A stretch of DNA of 64,000 bases from an uncultured Holophagaceae bacterium. Lineage in GTDB: Bacteria > Acidobacteriota > Holophagae > Holophagales > Holophagaceae. Where the stretch lies: positions 1 to 64,000 of the forward strand of contig CAIWKE010000036.1 in assembly GCA_903913215.1 (NCBI GenBank), in the 5' to 3' direction. Below are positions 9,234-17,599 of the stretch, in pieces (within the stretch, counting starts at the first letter, position 1; the number at the start of each line of letters is the position of its first letter). Position numbers and translations under genes: made by a program. The notes beneath the pieces were generated by a model. That model was not told the DNA's origin and ran no database searches. It saw nothing but the letters and a program-made list of their open reading frames with translations.

Positions 9234-9785
9234 ATGGAACATCTACTCGAAACGATCGGCCGGAACATGTTCGCCATCTTTGGCGTCATGGCCCTGTGCG
9301 GCGCCGCCTTCATGGTGGCCGCCAAGAGCGCCGTCCACAGTGTGCTTGGCTTCCTCTTCACCATGCTCTGCGTCTCTGGCTGCTTCCTGGCCCTGGATGC
9401 CGAGTTCATCGGCATGGCCCAGATCCTGGTCTACGCTGGCGGGATCGTGGTCCTCTTCCTCTTTGTGGTCATGCTCGTGGAACTGAGCAAATTCAAGGAG
9501 AAGGGGGTCTTCCAGCTCCAGTCGCGCTATGCGGTGGTGGCCGTCCTGGTGGGCGCCGCGGCCTTCGTAGCCGCCTTCAAGAACGTGATCTTCGGGGCCA
9601 GCTCGCCTGAGGCCCTGATCCTCCGCCCGGAACTGGCCAAGGGTCTGGATGTGGCCCAGCAGAACGCCCAGGCCGTGAGCCGCGGGCTCTTCTCCGACTA
9701 CCTCCTGCCCTTTGAGATCCTCAGCGTGATCCTGCTGGTGGCCCTCGTGGGCGCAGTGGTCCTGGCCAAAACGGAGCGGGTGTGA
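9234..9785 (+). CDS. nuoJ: NADH-quinone oxidoreductase subunit J
   Basis: 183 residues from the ATG at 9234, preceded by GAGGA; the longer frame from 9174 would run into nuoI and was not used. Five membrane helices, with the conserved segment AEFIGMAQILVYAGGIVVLFLFVVML that carries the pi-bulge helix of complex I. The start of nuoK overlaps its stop. Confidence 0.94.
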   Translation: MEHLLETIGRNMFAIFGVMALCGAAFMVAAKSAVHSVLGFLFTMLCVSGCFLALDAEFIGMAQILVYAGGIVVLFLFVVMLVELSKFKEKGVFQLQSRYAVVAVLVGAAAFVAAFKNVIFGASSPEALILRPELAKGLDVAQQNAQAVSRGLFSDYLLPFEILSVILLVALVGAVVLAKTERV

Positions 9786-10087
9786 TGGTCAACCTCAACG
9801 CGGTCCTCCTCATCTCTTTCCTGCTGTTCTCCATCGGCATCGCGGGTGTGCTCATCCGCCGCAACGCCCTGGTGATCCTCATGTGCGTGGAGCTGATGCT
9901 CAACGCCGCCAACCTGAACTTCATCGCCTTCGCCCGCCACAGCGGGTCTGTGTCCGGCCAGGCCTTCGCCCTGCTGATCATGGGCTTCGCCGCCGCCGAA
10001 GTGGCGGTGGGCCTCGCCCTGGTGGTGGCCCTCTACCGCAAGCGCGACACCGTCCAGGTGGACGACATCAACCTGTTGAAGGGATGA
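9785..10087 (+). CDS. nuoK: NADH-quinone oxidoreductase subunit K
   Basis: 100 residues from the ATG in the TGATG overlap with nuoJ; a GTG one codon earlier is possible. Three helices. Conserved acidic residues in CVELMLNAANLNF and AAAEVAVGLALVVALYR are part of the proton path of the membrane arm. The start of nuoL overlaps its stop (ATGA), so translation is probably coupled. Confidence 0.95.
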   Translation: MVNLNAVLLISFLLFSIGIAGVLIRRNALVILMCVELMLNAANLNFIAFARHSGSVSGQAFALLIMGFAAAEVAVGLALVVALYRKRDTVQVDDINLLKG

Positions 10088-12426
10088 CGACGACCATGGA
10101 ACATGCGATGACCGCCGCTTCCCACCCCGCCAGCTACCTCTGGCTGATCCCCTTTCTGCCCTTCTTCGGCTTCCTCATCAACGGCCTCAGCGGCAAGAGG
10201 CTGAAGAACAACGCCGTGGTGGACACCATCGCCCTGGGCAGTGTGGGCGTGGGCTTCCTGCTCACCGTCTACTACTTCATCCAGCTGATCGGCCTGCCCG
10301 CCGAAGGTCGCTCCCTGCACCAGGATCTCTGGACCTGGTTCGACGTCGGCGGCGCCCGCGTCCTGGGCGGCCTCAGCACCTACAAGATCCAGTGGGCCTA
10401 CAAGTTCGACGTGCTCAGCGCCTGCATGGCGCTGCTGGTGACCGGCGCGGGCTTCCTCATCCACCTCTTCAGCACCGGCTACATGGCTGAAGAGCGCAAT
10501 GATGGCCGCTACTACCGGTTCATGGCCTATCTGAACCTCTTCGTGTTCAGCATGCTGAACCTGGTGCTGGGCGCCAACATCATGATGATGTTCCTGGGCT
10601 GGGAAGGGGTGGGCCTCTGCTCCTACCTCCTCATTGGCTTCTACTTCGACAAGGAATCCGCGGCCATTGCCGGCAAGAAGGCCTTCGTCACCAACCGCAT
10701 CGGCGACTTCGGCTTCATGATCGGCTTCTTCCTGATCTTCCAGGTCTTCGGCAGCCTCGACTACGACACCCTCATGGGCTCCGTGCGCGAAGTGGTGAAC
10801 CTGCCCCTGATCACCCTCTACGGCCACACGGCCAGCCCCACCTGGTGGTTCAACCTCATCGGCTGCTGCCTCTTTGTGGGCGCCATGGGCAAGTCGGCCC
10901 AGATCCCCCTCTACGTCTGGCTCCCGGACGCCATGGCGGGCCCGACCCCCGTGTCCGCGCTCATCCACGCGGCCACCATGGTGACCAGCGGCCTCTACAT
11001 GATCACGCGGCTGAACTTCATCTACGTGAGCGCCCCCGTGGCCCTGGCGGTGGTGCTGGCCTTCGGCTCTCTGACGGCCTTCGTAGCCGCCACCATGGGC
11101 CTGGCTCAGTACGACATCAAGAAGGTGCTGGCCTACTCCACCGTGTCCCAGTTGGGCTTCATGTTCATGGGCATGGGCGCGGGGGCCTTCACGGCTGGCA
11201 TGTTCCACGTCTTCACCCACGCCTTCTTCAAGGCCAGCCTCTTCCTCGGCTCCGGCGCGGTCATCGCAGCCTGCCATCACGAGCAGGACATGCGGAACAT
11301 GGGCGGCCTCAAGAAGGTCATGCCCATCACCGCCATGAGCATGATCCTGGCGACCTTTGCCATCGCCGGCATCTTCCCCTTCTCGGGCTTCTTCTCCAAG
11401 GATGAAATCCTCTGGAAGGTATTCGAGGGTTGGTATGCCCATGGCCACTACACGGGTCCGGTCCTGAACCTGGTGGCCTGGATCCTGGGCATGCTGGGCG
11501 CCTTCTGCACCGCCTTCTACATGACCCGCCTCATCGCCATGACCTTCTACGGCGAATACCGCGGGGGCGGCAATGACCCCCATGGGCTCACCGTCCAATC
11601 CGAGGCCCACGGCCACGACGATCACGGCCACGATGCGCATGGTCATGCCGCCCCTGACCATCACGTGCCTGTGCACCATGAAAACCACGTGCATGAGTTG
11701 GACAAGCCGCACAACCACCGTACTGATGATCCCGAAGACCATGACATCGTCCCCGGCCATGTGCCCCACGAAGTCTCCTGGCGCATGTGGCTGCCCGTCG
11801 CCATCCTGGCGGGTCTGGCAGTGGTTGGCGGTTTCCTGAACTACCCCGAGAGCCTCCACCGCATTCTGCCCCTGGCGCCCTCGGAGCTCTTCACCAAGTG
11901 GCTGGAGCCCCTCCTCTACCAGGTGGCCCCCGCCCACCACGGAGAGCACGTGCCTCCCGCCATGGAATACGGCCTCATGGCCTGGGCCACCTTCATCTGG
12001 GCCCCGGGCGCCATGCTCCTGGCCTGGTGGATGTACAAGATCGATCCCAGCTGGAGCCGCCCTAAGGCCTTCGTGGCCAAGTTCCCCAACCTCTACCGCT
12101 GGGTCAACGCCAAGTACTACGTGGACGAGTTCTACGAGGCGGCCATCATCGAGCCCCTCAAGCGCTTCTCCGCTCAGCTCTGGAGTTTTGACACTTGGGT
12201 GGTGGATGGCGTGGTGAACGGCGTGGCCCGGGTCACCCTCATCTGGGCCTCGCTCATGAACTGGGCGGACGAGTATCTGGTGGACGGAACCGTCGACCTC
12301 ATCGAGTACATCGTGCAGGAGACGAGCCAAGTCTTCCGCGGCCTCCAGTCTGGCCGTGTTCAGAACTACGCCTTCGTCATGTTCATTGGCTTCCTCGTCT
12401 TCGCCTTCTGGAAATTCCTGGCCTAG
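10084..12426 (+). CDS. nuoL: NADH-quinone oxidoreductase subunit L (antiporter-like), with His-rich insert
   Basis: 780 residues from ATG 10084, overlapping nuoK. The antiporter core (residues about 60-500) has the usual GWEGVGLCSYLLIGF, LPDAMAGPTPVSALIHAATMV and HAFFKASLFLGSGAVI segments with the proton-path Lys and His. The protein is longer than E. coli NuoL (about 613). Much of the surplus is a soluble loop at residues about 506-560 holding 17 histidines among acidic residues, followed by further helices and the C-terminal lateral helix. The loop looks metal-binding; its function is unknown. Confidence 0.95.
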   Translation: MTTTMEHAMTAASHPASYLWLIPFLPFFGFLINGLSGKRLKNNAVVDTIALGSVGVGFLLTVYYFIQLIGLPAEGRSLHQDLWTWFDVGGARVLGGLSTYKIQWAYKFDVLSACMALLVTGAGFLIHLFSTGYMAEERNDGRYYRFMAYLNLFVFSMLNLVLGANIMMMFLGWEGVGLCSYLLIGFYFDKESAAIAGKKAFVTNRIGDFGFMIGFFLIFQVFGSLDYDTLMGSVREVVNLPLITLYGHTASPTWWFNLIGCCLFVGAMGKSAQIPLYVWLPDAMAGPTPVSALIHAATMVTSGLYMITRLNFIYVSAPVALAVVLAFGSLTAFVAATMGLAQYDIKKVLAYSTVSQLGFMFMGMGAGAFTAGMFHVFTHAFFKASLFLGSGAVIAACHHEQDMRNMGGLKKVMPITAMSMILATFAIAGIFPFSGFFSKDEILWKVFEGWYAHGHYTGPVLNLVAWILGMLGAFCTAFYMTRLIAMTFYGEYRGGGNDPHGLTVQSEAHGHDDHGHDAHGHAAPDHHVPVHHENHVHELDKPHNHRTDDPEDHDIVPGHVPHEVSWRMWLPVAILAGLAVVGGFLNYPESLHRILPLAPSELFTKWLEPLLYQVAPAHHGEHVPPAMEYGLMAWATFIWAPGAMLLAWWMYKIDPSWSRPKAFVAKFPNLYRWVNAKYYVDEFYEAAIIEPLKRFSAQLWSFDTWVVDGVVNGVARVTLIWASLMNWADEYLVDGTVDLIEYIVQETSQVFRGLQSGRVQNYAFVMFIGFLVFAFWKFLA

Positions 12427-12448
12427 CCCCATCCTGGTTGGAGTTCAT

Positions 12449-14149
12449 ATGTTCACCGCAAACACGACACTGATGTTGGTGGCGACCTTTCTGCCCGTTC
12501 TGGGCGGCCTGGTCCTGCTTTTCGTCCCCAAGGAACAGCGCCGCGTCTTCGAAGTCGGCTCCCTCCTGCTGATGATCGTCAGCCTGCTCCTTAGCCTGCC
12601 CTTCTGGTTCGGCTATGACCGGGCCAGCGACGCGGTCCAGTGGGCCGGGTCCTGGACCTGGATCCCCGCCCTGGGCGTTCGATTCAGCGTGGGCATGGAC
12701 GGCATCAGCCTCCTGCTCTGGCTGCTGACCACCTTCATCGGCCCCATCGCCGCCGCCTGCTCCTTCAGCTCCATCCTCGAGCGCCACAAGGAGTACTACA
12801 TCTGGCTGCTGGTCCTCCAGACCGCCATGCTCGGCGTCTTCATCACCCAGGACATGTTCCTCTTCTACCTGTTCTGGGAAGTCATGCTCGTCCCGATGTA
12901 TTTCCTCATCGGCATCTGGGGCGGACCCCAGAAGCTCTACGCCGCCATCAAGCTCTTCCTCTACACCCTCGCCGGTTCTGTGCTCATGCTGGTGGCCATC
13001 CTCGCCATCTACTTCCTGCAGCACAAGACCACCGGCTCCTACGACTTCTCCCTGGCCAGTTTCCAGGCCATGGCCCCGATCATCGCGCAGCAGTCCAAGA
13101 ACTACCAGCACCTGATGGCCCTCGCCTTCTTCGTGGGCTTCGCCATCAAGGTCCCCATGTTCCCCTTCCACACCTGGTTGCCAGACGCCCACGTGCAGGC
13201 CCCCACGGCCGGCTCGGTGATCCTCGCCGCCATCCTGCTGAAGATGGGCACCTACGGCTTCGTACGCTTCCTGCTGCCCATCCTGCCCACGGCCACCAAG
13301 GAGCTGATGCCCTGGTTCATCGCCCTGGCGCTCATCGGCATCGTCTACGGTGCCCTGGTGGCCATGATCCAGAAGGACATGAAGAAGCTCGTGGCCTACT
13401 CCTCTGTGAGCCATCTTGGCCTTTGCATGCTGGGCCTCTTCGCCCTCAATCCCTACGGCATCAAGGGTGGCCTCTTCCAGATGATCAACCACGGCATCAG
13501 CACCAGCGGGCTCTTCCTCGCGGTGGGCATCGTCTACGAGCGCCGGCACACCCGCATGATCGCGGACTTCGGCGGCCTCTCCAAGAGCATGCCGGTCTAC
13601 GCCACCATCTTCATGATCATGACCATGAGCAGCATCGGCCTGCCGCTGCTGAACGGTTTCATCGGTGAGGGTGTCATCCTCATGGGCTCATTCCAGGCCT
13701 TCCCCTGGGCCGCCCTGGTGGCCACCCTCGGCATCATCCTGGGCGCCGCCTACATGCTCTGGATGTTCCAGCGCGTCATGTTCGGACCCATCACCGCCGT
13801 CAACGAGAAGATGGACGACCTCAACCTGCGCGAGGTGCTCTACTTCGCCCCGCTGGTCATCGCTGCCTTCTGGATCGGCCTATACCCCAAGCCGCTCATG
13901 GACGTCATGGATGCTCCGGTGCACAAGCTGGTGGAGCAGGTCAGTCCCGGCTTCCACGCCGCCGAGGCCCTGGCTGCCAAGCAGGCCGTCGCTGCCAAGC
14001 TGGGAATGCAGGGCATGACTGCTCCAGCTCACCATGAGGCCGCGCCTGGACATGAGGCCGCCCCCGCAGGCCATGGCCATGAAGCTGCTCCCGCCGCCCA
14101 CGAGGGCCACGAGCACCATGAAGCCCCTGCCCACGGTGGAGGCAACTAA
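12449..14149 (+). CDS. nuoM: NADH-quinone oxidoreductase subunit M (antiporter-like), with His-rich tail
   Basis: 566 residues from ATG 12449, with a TTGGAG ribosome site. Antiporter-like subunit: FYLFWEVMLVPMYFLIGIWG carries the conserved Glu, FHTWLPDAHVQAPTAGSVIL and KLVAYSSVSHLGLCMLG the channel segments. The last 45 residues are an Ala/His/Glu tail with 10 histidines, echoing the His-rich loop of NuoL. Overlaps nuoN by one base. Confidence 0.95.
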   Translation: MFTANTTLMLVATFLPVLGGLVLLFVPKEQRRVFEVGSLLLMIVSLLLSLPFWFGYDRASDAVQWAGSWTWIPALGVRFSVGMDGISLLLWLLTTFIGPIAAACSFSSILERHKEYYIWLLVLQTAMLGVFITQDMFLFYLFWEVMLVPMYFLIGIWGGPQKLYAAIKLFLYTLAGSVLMLVAILAIYFLQHKTTGSYDFSLASFQAMAPIIAQQSKNYQHLMALAFFVGFAIKVPMFPFHTWLPDAHVQAPTAGSVILAAILLKMGTYGFVRFLLPILPTATKELMPWFIALALIGIVYGALVAMIQKDMKKLVAYSSVSHLGLCMLGLFALNPYGIKGGLFQMINHGISTSGLFLAVGIVYERRHTRMIADFGGLSKSMPVYATIFMIMTMSSIGLPLLNGFIGEGVILMGSFQAFPWAALVATLGIILGAAYMLWMFQRVMFGPITAVNEKMDDLNLREVLYFAPLVIAAFWIGLYPKPLMDVMDAPVHKLVEQVSPGFHAAEALAAKQAVAAKLGMQGMTAPAHHEAAPGHEAAPAGHGHEAAPAAHEGHEHHEAPAHGGGN

Positions 14150-15603
14150 TGACCGGCTTCGCGCAGGGGCTTCTGGATGCGCTCCTTCGGGACGCGCATC
14201 TGATCACGCCCCAACTATTCCTCATCACCGTCGCCACGCTCATGCTCTGGCCCGGGGATCTTTTCTTCAATCGGGCTGAAAAGCACAAGTGGGCCCCCAT
14301 CACGATGGTGATCCTGGCCATCACGGCCTACCTGGTCGTCAAGAGCGTGGATGGCGAGGGCTTCTCCCGCATGTATAGTCTGGACGGCCTCACCCGGGGC
14401 TTCCAGCTGCTCTGCATCCTGGGATCCGCCGGCGCGGTGCTCCTCAGCGTGAAGCTGCTGGACAGCCTCAAGCAGCAAACGGTGGAGTACTACGCCCTGA
14501 TCCTGTTCTCCCTGGCGGGCATGCTCTTCCTCTGCGGCGCAACGGATCTGATCTCGGTCTACTTCAGCATCGAGCTCATGGCCATCTGCATCTACATCCT
14601 GGTGGCCTACCTCCGGGAGCGCGCCACCAGTGTGGAAGCAGGCATGAAGTACTTCCTGCTGGGGGCCTTCTCCAGCGGCATCCTCGTCTACGGCATCAGC
14701 CTGTTGTTCGGCGCCGCGGGCGGCACCACCACCAACCTTGCGGACCTGAACCGGGCCCTGGCCCTGGCCCCCACCACCAGCAACTTCCTGGTCTATTCCG
14801 GGGTGCTCATGGTGCTGGTGGGCATGGCCTTCAAAGTGGCCGCCGTGCCCTTCCACATGTGGGCGCCAGATGCCTATGAGGGCGCTCCCACGCCCATCAC
14901 CGCCTTCATGGCCACGGCCCCCAAAGCCGCCGCCATGGCCGCCTTCCTGCGGGTCTTCGGCGTGGGCTTCCACGGTGTCACCAGCGACTGGGTGCTGCCC
15001 CTGACCTACATCGCCGGCGCCAGCATGATCCTGGGCAATGTGGCCGCCGTCCGCCAGGAAAGCATGAAGCGCCTGCTGGCCTACTCCAGCATCGCCCACG
15101 TGGGCTACATGCTGCTGGGCGTGCTTTCTGGCGATCCCCGGGCCGGGGCCCAGGCCGTCTGGCTCTACATGCTCATCTACATCGTCATGAACACTGGCGC
15201 CTTCGCTGTGGTGATCTACCTCCAGGGCAAGGGCGAGGGCGAGCGCATCGAGGACTTCAAGGGCCTGGGCCGCAAGCATCCTGTGTTGGCCTTCGCCATG
15301 ATGGTCTTCCTGCTGAGCCTGGCCGGCATTCCTCCCCTGGTGGGCTTCTTCGGCAAGTTCTACCTCTTCAAGCTGGCCATCGAGCAGGGCTACGTCACCC
15401 TCACCACCATCGCGCTGCTCACCAGCGCCGTGAGCGCCTACTACTACCTGGGCGTGGTGAAGGAGATGTACTTCAAGCAGCCTGAGGGCGAAGCCGCGCC
15501 CATGGGCGCTGCCGCGGTCTTCATCGTGTCCGTGGCCTGCGCTCTGGTCCTGGTGGGCACCGCCTTCGGCCCCTGGCTTCTTGATTGGGCTATGAAGATC
15601 TGA
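14149..15603 (+). CDS. nuoN: NADH-quinone oxidoreductase subunit N (antiporter-like)
   Basis: 484 residues, 14 helices. VYFSIELMAICIYILVAYLR carries the conserved Glu; VPFHMWAPDAYEGAPTPITA and MKRLLAYSSIAHVGYMLLG are channel segments. Last subunit of the operon, followed at once by an intrinsic terminator. No His-rich addition is present, unlike NuoL and NuoM. Confidence 0.96.
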   Translation: MTGFAQGLLDALLRDAHLITPQLFLITVATLMLWPGDLFFNRAEKHKWAPITMVILAITAYLVVKSVDGEGFSRMYSLDGLTRGFQLLCILGSAGAVLLSVKLLDSLKQQTVEYYALILFSLAGMLFLCGATDLISVYFSIELMAICIYILVAYLRERATSVEAGMKYFLLGAFSSGILVYGISLLFGAAGGTTTNLADLNRALALAPTTSNFLVYSGVLMVLVGMAFKVAAVPFHMWAPDAYEGAPTPITAFMATAPKAAAMAAFLRVFGVGFHGVTSDWVLPLTYIAGASMILGNVAAVRQESMKRLLAYSSIAHVGYMLLGVLSGDPRAGAQAVWLYMLIYIVMNTGAFAVVIYLQGKGEGERIEDFKGLGRKHPVLAFAMMVFLLSLAGIPPLVGFFGKFYLFKLAIEQGYVTLTTIALLTSAVSAYYYLGVVKEMYFKQPEGEAAPMGAAAVFIVSVACALVLVGTAFGPWLLDWAMKI

Positions 15604-15623
15604 GGCCCGCAGGGCCTACACTG

Positions 15624-15653
15624 AAAGGCGCGGGCTTATTCCGCGCCTTTTAG
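15624..15653 (+). terminator. Intrinsic terminator of the nuo operon
   Basis: AAAGGCGCG (15624-15632) and CGCGCCTTT (15642-15650) form a perfect 9-bp stem with a 9-nt loop, followed by a short T-rich tail, 20 nt after the nuoN stop. Confidence 0.85.
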
Positions 15654-15666
15654 TTTGAGGTCGGCC

Positions 15667-15966
15667 TTGATTCTGAAACGAAACGTGGAAGCCGATCCGG
15701 GCGAGCGGGCCCTCTGGGGCGACCTCATGTCCCTGGGCTTCTCCTTCCCCCTCTGCATCGCTCTGGGCTTCTTCCTGGGGCGCTGGGTGGGGGGCTGGTG
15801 GGGCCACCCCGCCTTCGGGCAGTGGATTGGGCTGGCCTGGGGCATTGCCGCGGCCTTCTGGGAGCTCTACAAGGTGAACCGGCGCATGGCCCGGCGGGAC
15901 GCCGCCGAGCTGGAGAAGCTGGGCCCGGGGCCTGGGCCGGGAGAAGGGCGGGGGCCCCTTGAGTGA
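15667..15966 (+). CDS. AtpZ/AtpI-like small membrane protein of the ATP synthase cluster
   Basis: About 99 residues with two membrane helices (GFSFPLCIALGFFLGRWVGG, then IGLAWGIAAAFWELYKV) and a Gly/Pro-rich tail. Size, topology and position before atpB match the AtpZ family thought to aid assembly or Mg2+ supply of F-type ATPase. The start is uncertain: TTG 15667 has GAGG six bases upstream and is preferred over TTG 15655; a GTG at 15685 is also possible. The 3' end overlaps the next gene by 8 nt. Confidence 0.65.
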   Translation: MILKRNVEADPGERALWGDLMSLGFSFPLCIALGFFLGRWVGGWWGHPAFGQWIGLAWGIAAAFWELYKVNRRMARRDAAELEKLGPGPGPGEGRGPLE

Positions 15967-16369
15967 GGTCGGACCCCAGAACGGCCTCGAGGGAGCGGAA
16001 CACCTCCGCCGCATCACCGGGGGCATGGTCGTCCTGGGGCTCCTGGGCCTGTTGCTCTGGGGTCTCCTGAGGTCAGGGGTCGCCGCCCTGGCCTTTGGGG
16101 TGGGGGCCGCCACCAGCTTCGGGTTCTGGAGCCTCCACCGCTACCTGACGGTTCGGATGCTGACCCCATCCGTGCGTCGCCGCTGGCTTTATGCCTTCCT
16201 GTCCCTGGGCAAACTGGGATTGATCGCGCTGGTGCTGCGTGGGATGATGGGTAGATACCCGGCGGAAGCCCTGCCGCTGGCTACGGGAGTGCTCCTCTTT
16301 GTGGCCGGCATCCTTCTGGAGGCCCTGCGCATCATGTTCCAGAAACCCGAAGTCCCGCCACCTGCTTGA
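15959..16369 (+). CDS. atpI: ATP synthase subunit I-like membrane protein
   Basis: 136 residues from a TTG at 15959 that overlaps the upstream gene. Four predicted helices and the LHRYLTVRM stretch between helices 2 and 3 resemble the AtpI family, accessory factors for c-ring assembly that are encoded just before atpB in many operons. Sequence conservation in this family is low, so the call relies on topology and position. Confidence 0.6.
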   Translation: MSEVGPQNGLEGAEHLRRITGGMVVLGLLGLLLWGLLRSGVAALAFGVGAATSFGFWSLHRYLTVRMLTPSVRRRWLYAFLSLGKLGLIALVLRGMMGRYPAEALPLATGVLLFVAGILLEALRIMFQKPEVPPPA

Positions 16370-16381
16370 GGTCTGACCAAC

Positions 16382-17113
16382 ATGGAACACCACGCATCGT
16401 TGCTCGCCATGTGGCTCACCCAGGTGTTGCACCTTAGCCAGCATGCCTGGCCCGGCTTCGCCCACGGGGCCCACTTGTCCTTCCTCGAGCGCTATGACCA
16501 CCTGCTGAACGCGGCCCTGGCGGCGTTCACGGCCATGGCGATCACCACCTTGGTCCGCAAGAACCTTGCCCGCATTCCCGGCCCCCTCCAGCAGACCTTC
16601 GAGGGCGTGGTCGAGGGCCTCAAGGAGATGATCAACAGCAACATCGCCCATCACGGGGAGAAATACCTGCCCTTCATCGGCACCATGGCGCTGTTCGTCT
16701 TCTTCAACAACCTCTTCGGCCTCATCCCAGCCCTGAGCCCCGGCACCAGCAACTGGAACGTGACCCTGGGCGCGGCCCTTGTGGTCTTCGGCTACTACAA
16801 CTTCCACGGTATGAAGGAGCAGGGCTTCCTGAACTACTGGAAGCACTTCGCGGGCCCCATCTGGTGGCTGAGCCCCCTCATGTTCCCCCTGGAGATCCTG
16901 GGCCTGCTCAGCCGCATTCTCAGCCACTCCCTGCGTCTCTTCGGCAACATCGCCGGTGAGCACGTGGTGGCCGGGATCTTCTTCGGCCTCATGCCCATCC
17001 TGCTGCCGGTCCCCATGATGTTCCTGGGCCTCTTTTTCGGGCTCATCCAGACCTTCGTGTTCACCATGCTGGCGACCATCTACTTGAGTGGTGCGGTGTC
17101 GCACGAGCACTAG
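16382..17113 (+). CDS. atpB: ATP synthase F0 subunit a
   Basis: 243 residues, five to six helices. SHSLRLFGNIAGEHVVAGIF contains the essential Arg facing the c-ring, and IQTFVFTMLATIYLSGA is the conserved last helix. This subunit forms the two ion half-channels. F0 partner atpE follows; atpF and all F1 genes are absent from this cluster. Confidence 0.95.
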   Translation: MEHHASLLAMWLTQVLHLSQHAWPGFAHGAHLSFLERYDHLLNAALAAFTAMAITTLVRKNLARIPGPLQQTFEGVVEGLKEMINSNIAHHGEKYLPFIGTMALFVFFNNLFGLIPALSPGTSNWNVTLGAALVVFGYYNFHGMKEQGFLNYWKHFAGPIWWLSPLMFPLEILGLLSRILSHSLRLFGNIAGEHVVAGIFFGLMPILLPVPMMFLGLFFGLIQTFVFTMLATIYLSGAVSHEH

Positions 17114-17118
17114 GCCTG

Positions 17119-17141
17119 CGAAAATCGCTGTGCGATTTTCG
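17119..17141 (+). other. Perfect hairpin between atpB and atpE
   Basis: CGAAAATCG (17119-17127), loop CTGTG, CGATTTTCG (17133-17141): 9 bp, no T-tract. It sits 6 nt after the atpB stop and 72 nt before atpE. It could stabilise the atpE message after processing or cause partial termination. The sequence shows only the fold. Confidence 0.7.
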
Positions 17142-17213
17142 ACGGAAAACTCAACAAGCAATCAACCGTTCTCGGGATTCCGAACCCCTGGAACAACACC
17201 ACGGAGTAACACC

Positions 17214-17510
17214 ATGAAGAAGTTCCTCACCACCGCCTTCCTGTTCACCCTGGCCGCTGTCGCCTTCGCGCAGGGCGCCCCCGTCGCCACCAAGAGCCTC
17301 TTCGAAGGCCAGTTCGTGGCTCACCTCTCCCTCGCCATCGCCGCCGCCGGTTGCGGTCTGGCCCAGGGCAAGGCCGTGGCCGCCGCCGTTGAGGGCGTCG
17401 CCCGCAACCCCCAGGCCGCCGGCAACATCCGCACCACCATGATCATCGGTCTGGCCCTCATCGAAGCCCTCGTGATCTACGTGCTCGTCGCCGCCTTCGC
17501 CATCAAGTAG
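17214..17510 (+). CDS. atpE: ATP synthase F0 subunit c, with N-terminal signal-like extension
   Basis: 98 residues. Two-helix c subunit: helix 1 with GCGLAQGKA, polar loop GVARNPQAAGN, helix 2 with the ion-binding Glu84 in LALIEALVIY. The first about 20 residues (MKKFLTTAFLFTLAAVAFAQ) look like a cleavable signal sequence, absent from the shorter E. coli c subunit. Gln51 aligns with the Na+-ligand Gln of sodium-type rings, but the residue after Glu84 is Ala rather than Ser/Thr, favouring H+. Ribosome site GGAG lies upstream. Confidence 0.93.
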   Translation: MKKFLTTAFLFTLAAVAFAQGAPVATKSLFEGQFVAHLSLAIAAAGCGLAQGKAVAAAVEGVARNPQAAGNIRTTMIIGLALIEALVIYVLVAAFAIK

Positions 17511-17530
17511 GCTTTCCAGGCCGGTTCAGC

Positions 17531-17562
17531 GAGGCGCCCTTTCATGGGCGCCTCGTTTTTTT
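17531..17562 (+). terminator. Intrinsic terminator after atpE
   Basis: GAGGCGCCC (17531-17539), loop TTTCAT, GGGCGCCTC (17546-17554), then G and a T7 run. It closes the F0 operon, confirming that F1 genes are not co-transcribed downstream. Confidence 0.95.
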
Positions 17563-17599
17563 AAGATTCTTGGAATCTGCCGATGAGAGTCTGGTAACC

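Noticed and set aside
10033-12432. 799-codon open frame antisense to nuoL
   Set aside because: The His/Glu/Gly-rich translation is the usual shadow of GC-rich coding sequence; the sense strand encodes an unmistakable NuoL. The same applies to long antisense frames over nuoB-D (5495-7546), korA (33036-34946) and malate synthase (60007-61776).
16370-16378. FCD operator upstream of atpB (GGTCTGACC)
   Set aside because: Short core only, no extended palindrome, and no functional link to atpB; probably chance.
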